NCBI GenBank assembly: GCA_029959195.1
Contig: CP114124.1
Span: 992,001-1,056,000 of the forward strand
DNA length: 64,000 bases
From: Dictyophora rubrovolvata
Lineage: Eukaryota; Basidiomycota; Agaricomycetes; Phallales; Phallaceae
Reading direction: 5' to 3'
The position numbers and the translations under genes are program-made. Positions 57,657 through 64,000 of the stretch are shown one piece after another. The first letter of the stretch is position 1. Every line of letters begins with the position of its first letter. The notes under the pieces were generated by a model. That model did no database searches, was not told the DNA's origin, and saw nothing but the letters and a program-made list of their open reading frames with translations.

Positions 57657-57875
57657 TTAAAAAGGCCACCAGTGGTCACCTGACTTGACCGTGTATGTGG
57701 TGTTTCCGGGGATAGTATTATCATATGTGTTATTTATATTGAAGTCGGTTGACATTGAGCGTTGAGACAATGCTGTTGTGGGACCAGAATGTGCTGAAGC
57801 CTCCAAGCTTGTTGAAGACTGGTCATGCATATATGCACATACTGTAATGGCAGCTGAACCAAAATTCGGTGGCAT
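57657..57875 (-). CDS. Possible 72-residue peptide, unrecognised
   Basis: A complete ATG-to-stop frame starting MPPNFGSAAITVCAYMHDQS, with Thr/Ser/Asn-rich middle and ending KSGDHWWPF. There is no signal peptide, no CaaX ending and no known motif. It lies between the chimeric relic and the F-box gene, in a region shaped by duplication, so it may be chance or another fragment. Confidence 0.2.
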   Translation of the reverse strand: MPPNFGSAAITVCAYMHDQSSTSLEASAHSGPTTALSQRSMSTDFNINNTYDNTIPGNTTYTVKSGDHWWPF

Positions 57876-58097
57876 ACAATTGTGTAAGTGTGATGTTTAT
57901 GAATTATAATACACTTTCGCAGCACATATGGTGAAAAGTCCTAGTACTCATACATAGAAGTCACCGGAAGCACGTTCGAGTCTCGGAATAATAAAATCAT
58001 TGAATGAATTAACTCGAGTAAATAAATTGCATTACATTACATTAAGGATAATTTTCATTATAACATTATTACGCTACCAGCAACAGAAACTTCGGTT

Positions 58098-59063
58098 TCA
58101 TTGGGTAACTGAGATATTTGTCTTGAGCGCACGCTCCCATATATCACCACTCTCGCCTCTAGCATCATCACTCCACTCCTCAAAACAAGCCTTTTCGTCC
58201 AAAAACGAAGGAGACGTTACAACTCTCACTCTCGAATCAGTGACGCCACCACCACGCAAAGCATCCGCAAACTTAGTACGGACATCATCCCAGCAATACC
58301 ACCCCAACACAACAAGAGACTGTAACACCCGCGTTCTTCTACTAAGCAGCGATTTAACGAGCGTAGCCATATGGCTAAACTCAGAAGGTGAACTGCGAGA
58401 ATCAAAGCTGAGTGCGAGATGGGTCATTTTGGGGAGTATAGCCGTTGGATTGTGAATGATGGAGGACCATGAATCGCTTAGACCGCCGTTGTAGACTGTA
58501 TCGACTCGGAGATGTGTCAAGTTTGGATAGAGATGTGCGTGTTGGGAGAAGTAGACCCATGCGTCCCACGAGGCGCAGTGAAGGCGTGTCAGACGGGTTG
58601 TGTATTCAAGAGCATGACATTGCTCCAAAGCTGCCGCCCGAAAAAGACGGTCTAGTGAGAGTGTCAGACTCAAATTCGAAACGTTCTGACATGCTTGCAG
58701 GATTGAAGCGAGGGCTTGTTGAAATGATCCCGATCCATGAACGGGTGGTTGTTGATAGGCAACAACAGTTGTGCGATACGGATCACAGTCTCCTTCGTAC
58801 ACTCGGATGCTGATATTCTTCACGCACCGAGCGAGAGCAGGCGATGAGGATAACGTTCGGTATAGTGCTTGACATTGATTCGCATTTGAAATAACCAGGG
58901 TTTCGTATAAAATGGGTAGAATCCAGTCGTGAACAGGGCGCGAGACGAGGACGAGGTGTGAAGCGGATAGACTGTCTGCACGACCTGCAAGTTCGAGGAT
59001 GGAGCGTACTAGCTCGACTGGGAAAGAAGCAAAGGGTGAATTGACTTGTGGTTCTTGTGTCAT
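58098..59063 (-). CDS. F-box family protein, intronless
   Basis: Probable substrate adaptor for an SCF ubiquitin ligase. The N-terminal F-box-like helix pair is FASFPVELVRSILELAGRAD then LVLVSRPVHDWILPILYETL (about 58890-59030), the usual Agaricomycete pattern. The rest is a leucine-rich-like repeat region: ALARCVKNISIRVYEGD, NVSNLSLTLSLDRLFRAA, YPNLTHLRVDTVYNGG, LPKMTHLALSFDS, VLQSLVVLGWYCWDDVRTK. It ends CFEEWSDDARGESGDIWERA-like and stops at 58098. No intron in 321 codons, unlike almost every other gene here. Such genes form large, quickly changing families in mushrooms. A fragment of this gene's 3' end is found in the relic at 56935-57015. Confidence 0.85.
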   Translation of the reverse strand: MTQEPQVNSPFASFPVELVRSILELAGRADSLSASHLVLVSRPVHDWILPILYETLVISNANQCQALYRTLSSSPALARCVKNISIRVYEGDCDPYRTTVVAYQQPPVHGSGSFQQALASILQACQNVSNLSLTLSLDRLFRAAALEQCHALEYTTRLTRLHCASWDAWVYFSQHAHLYPNLTHLRVDTVYNGGLSDSWSSIIHNPTAILPKMTHLALSFDSRSSPSEFSHMATLVKSLLSRRTRVLQSLVVLGWYCWDDVRTKFADALRGGGVTDSRVRVVTSPSFLDEKACFEEWSDDARGESGDIWERALKTNISVTQ

Positions 59064-61440
59064 TTTAGTTAGGGAAGGAAAGATGTTTCCTGCAAAGATC
59101 AGCGCGGTTTAAAAAGGCACAGGGAGGTGTTATTATATATATGTCATAAAACACAAACGGGATGGTCAGGGATGGGACACACTACTACACACACACATGC
59201 ACACCTAAAAGCTACAACACCGGAATTTTAATCCTGAATTATCCTTTTCTCGCCTAGTTTCGGAATCTTCCATTTCCTTTCTTATACTTGCCTGAGATTG
59301 CCATGCTGTGGCAAGAGATTGTTGGAGAAGATCCATGGATCCGCTGTTATACATTGCGCGTTACGCGTTACGTGTTACGTGTTGGCAAACATGCCGAAGA
59401 ACAGCCGGAGTGCAAATCTAGTCATCAACTCCGCGGTCTTTCTCCCTCCCTTCAAGTTATCTCCTTGGAAAAAGATGTCTCTTGATATGATCCCCATTCT
59501 CGCATGCGTAGATATACAAAAGTGCTACAGCTCAACTATGTTACAATCGCACAAAGATATCCCCGCTGTCAAAAGTCCGACTAGCGCATTCGGAGGTGTA
59601 ACAAGTCCGATCAAAGCACGATCGTGTGCATGAATAGTCTTCTTTCAGTACATTCATACACAGTACACATTTGTCTCGATATAATGATATCATTCGAATG
59701 TTTCATCCCCAACTAAAACTCCTCGGCCTCGGACATACATACTTCAAGTTCTTTCTGTATCACTTTGCGCTCCAACTTGATCGCAGCCGGATGTATCCAA
59801 AGGCATTGCAGTGGCAATCAGTGGCAATTGTAATCCTCATTGAGTACGTCATACATACATAGCGTGTACTTACATGTACGGACGTTTTGTGCGCTGACTG
59901 CTGCTAAAGCACTGCATGCATACAATGGCAAGACACACAATTACATCTCCATCCATCCAGAAAGAAAAACAGCTCAACTCCGCTCACACTCACCCCCGGA
60001 TTTGATTTACCGATCGTTCAACTTGGTTACGTTGTTCACTTTGTTCCTTTTTATCTAGACCTCCGGGAATCCTTTTTTTTTGCTCATCAACTCGGGCAGT
60101 TCAACCCGCTCAGTGAGGGTGGGCTTACTCAAGCTATGTAAAGACCGATGATCACTAGACCGGGGGCACAAATTTTATGGTGCATGGATGATGGCCCTCC
60201 CCAGACCCTTCTCTGGGCAGACTTCTTCATAGCCAGGGTGTAATCAAATACATATCTCCCTCGAGCAGGTGAACGTAAACCACACATAAACCACACGTCT
60301 CTCGAAGCATCTCGAAGCATCGAAGCACAAGCCCAATTCGCTTCAGTCCTTAGCGGGGGGGAGCCAAAGATTTTTCCCTAACTGGCTTGCTCAAAAATTG
60401 AGTCGAAACTTCCTCTTTACCTAAATTTCCCCAGCAGTAGCCATCAACTACATATCATTATCATTACCAATACCCGTATTACATATGATACGTATGTACA
60501 TATGTATTGCTCCCCCAAAGATTCTTCATCCGGAAAACACCCTGAATGTGGATCTTTCTCCGGGAGTTTTTCTTCTGCGAAAAAAGTGTGTGTAATTCCA
60601 TCTAGTCTCTAAGGGCTAGGCCCCATGTGTGTATCGAAACTTTTACCTCGTCCGTTTGTCGTCTTTTGCTTGTCCAGGTTTTTGTTCCGCTCGTTCGTCG
60701 GAATTTGCAAAAAGTAAGAATCACAATCACACTCGCATGCCATCATTTGAATTCATACCGTTTCTCTCCTCAACCCTAACACTGCATTAAAAATTAAATC
60801 TCCGTATGTATGTACATACTACGGAGCTGCGGAGCGCATACCCCCCTCGGAGGTATTACCATATACATACATACATACATACATACATACATACATACAA
60901 CCTCCGCTTAATCGACAATCATACTTATCAATTTCAATTTATACTCTTCCTATCAAGAAATCCTCTCTTCCGCTTTTCCACTTTTCCAAAAGGAGTTATG
61001 CACAGAGTATATATATGCGCATAATACGCGACTTTCCTGCAAAGTTGTAGATTTTCGCGGTTTGATGATGCCAATACTAACCGCTTTGCTACTGCTTAAA
61101 CTAGGCCCTACAGGGCCTTAGAATGCGTATGCATATATATGTATACTCTGCTCATTCTCATTCTCAAAGGCCATATTCAAACAAACTCCATCTTTATTAA
61201 CTATGTAACGTCAACTCTAAGAACCAACTCTCTCTCTCTTTCTGAATTATACGTCCTCCTACAACAAACCCATTAGCAAGGTCGGGTAAAGAATCCTATG
61301 TATGTATGTACATCCAAAGACGAAGAATAACGGGGGGGGGGCAAATGAGAGTTATACATATAGCTTTTATAATTAATATATCTGAGTCGTTTCACAACGG
61401 GAAACGAAAATATCAGGTTTAGGTGATAAATTAGATTAGA
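59064..61440. other. 2.4 kb repeat-rich spacer
   Basis: No recognisable gene. It holds a CA run (about 59187-59205), imperfect CGCGTTACG/TGTTACG units (about 59350-59385), two copies of CTCGAAGCAT (about 60300-60325), a perfect (ATAC)n array (60863-60899), CT runs (about 61228-61240) and many TACATA/TATGTA motifs. Part should be the promoter of the F-box gene and the 3' side of the GMC gene. Confidence 0.6.
60863..60899 (+). repeat. (ATAC)9 tetranucleotide microsatellite
   Basis: About nine perfect ATAC units within the repeat-rich spacer. No gene overlaps it. Confidence 0.9.
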
Positions 61441-63875
61441 TTAGGTCCACTTCTCGATAATGAGTGATGCTGCACGTTCTGCAATAACATATACCGGAAC
61501 TTGAGTGTGTCCAGCGGTAACATACGGCTACACGGAAAGAAAAAGAGTAGATAAAATACCACATCAAAAAAGGAGAGAACAGGAAGATCCTTTAATCTTA
61601 CCATAATTGAAGCATCAACAATCCTCAACCCCTTAACTTTCTTAACCACAAGATCAGGATCAACAACCCCATACGCCGCATTATGAGCAGACATAGCACA
61701 CGTCCCGACGGGATGGAAAACCGTCCCCGCATTAGCACGAATCCCAGCTTGAACACTCTCCGTAGTCGTCAAATTAGCAAACGGACCAGTCGGTCCAACG
61801 ATAAACCCATTCCACGCTTGAGCGCTTGTGAATTGGCGGAGAATCGAGACGCCTTCGGTGATTGCTGCGAGGTCGAAACCGTTTGAGAAGAAGTTTGGAT
61901 TAATGGATGGTTTGTCTGTTGGGTTGTTGGAGGTTATTGTTACGGAGCCACCTGTTTGTGTGAGCGAGTGAGCGAGTGGTTTTAAAAATCTCTTTTCTAA
62001 AGACGTACGGGAAGCTGGTGTGACTACTGTTGCTCGAACATTGAGCAAATGGTTCGATCCGGTTTGACCAGGCTATTACATTAAAAATTAGATAAAAAGA
62101 GTTATCTTGTAATAACATACCGAAATGACCATTTCAATATGAGGCGAATGCGGTCCAGCAGACGGATCGTCGAATTGCTCAATTGCAGGTGAATTATGAG
62201 GGAGCCTCACAAAACTTAGTACGTTGTTCAAATGCGTCGCGAAAGGCCCCGTGCCGTCCTTTTCCCATTGTGCCAGTGCAAGTGCAGCCTCCGTGCTATT
62301 CGCCAAGTCACTAGAGAAAAAGGGGAAACGTATTTATTATTAGAGAGGGAAATCGTCGACGTCAAAAGGAAATCGCAACACGAACCCGTCAGTTGGATCC
62401 GTAGACGTAGTCAACCACGAAAGCCCGACAGATACTTGGTCGGACAGGTTTTTACCGACCGAAGGAAGGTCTACGATAGTGTTAATGCCGAGGGGCTGGA
62501 GATCGCTTGGGTCGCCAATTCCAGAATGTAAAAGGATGTGCGGGGTTCCTATACTTCCGGCCGAGATAATAACTTCGTTGGAAGCAGTCAGCGTGAAAAC
62601 TTCTCCAGACGCTAAGAAAAGGGAGATCAAGTTAGGGTCGTTCAAAGTATAATCGAAGATTTGTCACCTGACAATGCTTGTACAGTCCTGATAGTCGGAA
62701 CTTGGCCGGGTTTGGTCTGGGTACTAGGAAGAACGCGCTGAACGAACGTGCTGACGAGGACATCGAGATTTGGTCGCTCGAGAGCTTGTGGACCGAGATA
62801 TGTCGTTCCGGGATAACTTCGTTTTCCTTCATGATCAACCGTATATAGCAACCAAGCTATTAATAATGTCAATGTCAATGTCAATGTCAATGTTAATATA
62901 AATCGAGGAAGAAGAACTGACAAGTTCCCATCGGGGTTCCACTATTCATATCGGGATTGAATGGGAATTCGTTCGGCAGTTCAGCGGCGGTTTGGAGAGT
63001 CCGTGACGTAACCTGCTGGGTTACGAAACTGGGAGCACTAACTGATGTTTCACCGTTTGTGCCGTGGAGAGATTGAATGAATTCTCCATTCGTGTTACGA
63101 TTGCTACTTGGCGGGACGAGTTTCTCATTCTAGCATAATCGGACATAAATAAATAAGATGCAAAATAGGGGGTGGAATATGAAATATGGATACTGGGGGT
63201 ATGTAATTACCTTGAAGAAGAATTCGTAGAGATTGTTGAACGTCCAGCCTGAATCGCCGGTGACCTCTGCCCAGCGGTTATAATCGTCTTCGCTGCCACG
63301 AGTGTAAAAAAAGTCATCTAATTAAAAAAAGGAAAAACCAAAAATAGATAGAACGGTCAGGAAAAGTGCGTGCATGCACGCGTGTTTGGTAGAAAATGTA
63401 ACTGACTTATGGCTGAGCTACCACCCAAACCAAAACCCCGAGGATAGCCCAACGTGGCGTTGTTAAGGCCAAGTTGAGGGACGGTGGTGAAGTTCCAGTC
63501 GAAAGATGAGCCGACGAGGTTTGGTGCGAGTCCTGGGACCATTATACCTTGAACGCCTTGTGTGCTAAAGTAAAAAAAAAAGTGGGTTTGTGCTCGAGGG
63601 ATGTGTCGTGTTGGAGAGGACGTACTTGGGACCAGCTTCGATTACCAATACTTTGAAGTTCCTGATAGCGGACAACCTGTTCGCCGTTACAGATCCTCCA
63701 GGACCGCCTAGTTGGGGGGGATGTTAACCAAAGAAAGGTAACGTTTTATGAAGCACGGGAACGTACTTCCGATGACAATAAAGTCATACTCTGGGTTTTT
63801 GATTTGGTCGATGCTGGTGTAAAGCTTCGCTTGACAGACAGCTGCAGCGGTGAGCAGGAGCAAGAACGCGAACAT
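61441..63875 (-). CDS. GMC oxidoreductase, aryl-alcohol oxidase type
   Basis: Secreted FAD enzyme of the glucose-methanol-choline family, probably an alcohol oxidase or dehydrogenase of the lignocellulose-decay set. Signal peptide MFAFLLLLTAAAVCQAKL starts at 63875. The Rossmann motif YDFIVIGS continues after an intron as GGPGGSVTANRLS-like sequence and VLVIEAGP. GYPRGFGLGGSSAIS is the first GMC signature (about 63400-63455). EVIISAGSIGTPHILLHSGI is the second (about 62510-62570), followed by GKNLSDQVSVGL. The catalytic His lies in AGTVFHPVGTCAMSAHN (about 61670-61720); LRIVDASIM and TAGHTQVPVYVIAERAASLI supply the second active-site residue. It ends at 61441. More than ten introns; one (62857-62921) contains a hexanucleotide repeat. 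About 580-600 residues, complete. Confidence 0.93.
62865..62894. repeat. Hexanucleotide repeat inside a GMC intron
   Basis: Four perfect AATGTC units plus one AATGTT unit (TTGACA/TGACAT on the coding strand). They fall inside the 65-base intron 62857-62921 of the GMC gene, bounded by a GT donor at 62921 and an AG acceptor at 62857. Confidence 0.85.
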
Positions 63876-64000
63876 CTTTCAAGGCGTTGTGCTGGCTCTT
63901 GGGATGGGAAGGGCTGTTATAACCCGATTAACGGGAAGATAAGGGCAATGTGAACGAGACGAGTGCGAGAGAACGAAAGAACATTCTGGTTATATTTATG

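Noticed and set aside
57960-58000. GTTCGAGTCTC motif resembling a tRNA T-loop
   Set aside because: The flanking bases do not pair into a T-stem and no matching acceptor, D or anticodon arms are found upstream.

Overview
The window is nuclear DNA of a filamentous basidiomycete, most likely an Agaricomycete. Nearly every gene is cut by short introns of about 45-70 bases with GT...AG ends. The gene content is typical of mushroom-forming fungi: an aryl-alcohol-oxidase-type GMC oxidoreductase, a DOMON/cytochrome b561 protein, an intronless F-box protein and a basidiomycete-type expanded family. No bacterial operon, CRISPR array, rRNA or convincing tRNA was found. Coordinates of multi-exon genes run from start codon to stop codon. 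Exons were joined by eye from splice signals and family motifs.

Layout. 1-1961: 5' part of DNA ligase IV (minus, running off the left edge), followed by about 3.4 kb without a confident gene. 5336-18171: ABCC/MRP transporter, MCUR1/FMP32-like mitochondrial protein, MAK16 (head-to-head with the former), an uncharacterised Ser/Pro-rich protein and RPB4. 18419-25201: ZDS1-like polarity protein and a convergent R3H-SUZ RNA-binding protein. 25896-36108: sphinganine C4-hydroxylase SUR2, a two-finger C2H2 factor with a GC-AG intron, two single-pass membrane proteins and one uncharacterised protein. 36605-42932: p24 cargo receptor, pirin, BUD20, ribosomal protein eL33 and ARG7/ArgJ. 43137-49257: UBL-WLM protease, POLD4, MMS2/UEV and HSE1. 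50892-53037: DOMON-b561 protein. 54010-59063: an intact member of an unnamed basidiomycete family, two decayed relatives (one fused to a piece of the neighbouring F-box gene) and the F-box gene. 59064-61440: repeat-rich spacer. 61441-63875: GMC oxidoreductase.

Functional themes. Ribosome assembly is represented by MAK16, BUD20 and eL33. Genome maintenance and ubiquitin are represented by LIG4, the UBL-WLM protease, POLD4, MMS2 and HSE1, four of them contiguous. Membrane traffic and lipids are represented by p24, HSE1, SUR2 and the ABCC pump. Extracellular redox chemistry is represented by the DOMON-b561 and GMC proteins. These are mostly independent housekeeping genes rather than one metabolic cluster.

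The most unusual region is 54-58.5 kb. One intact gene of a basidiomycete-expanded family has a predicted C-terminal membrane anchor and a possibly disabled nuclease-like motif. Beside it lie a nonsense-mutated copy and a chimeric relic that has captured sequence from the adjacent F-box gene.
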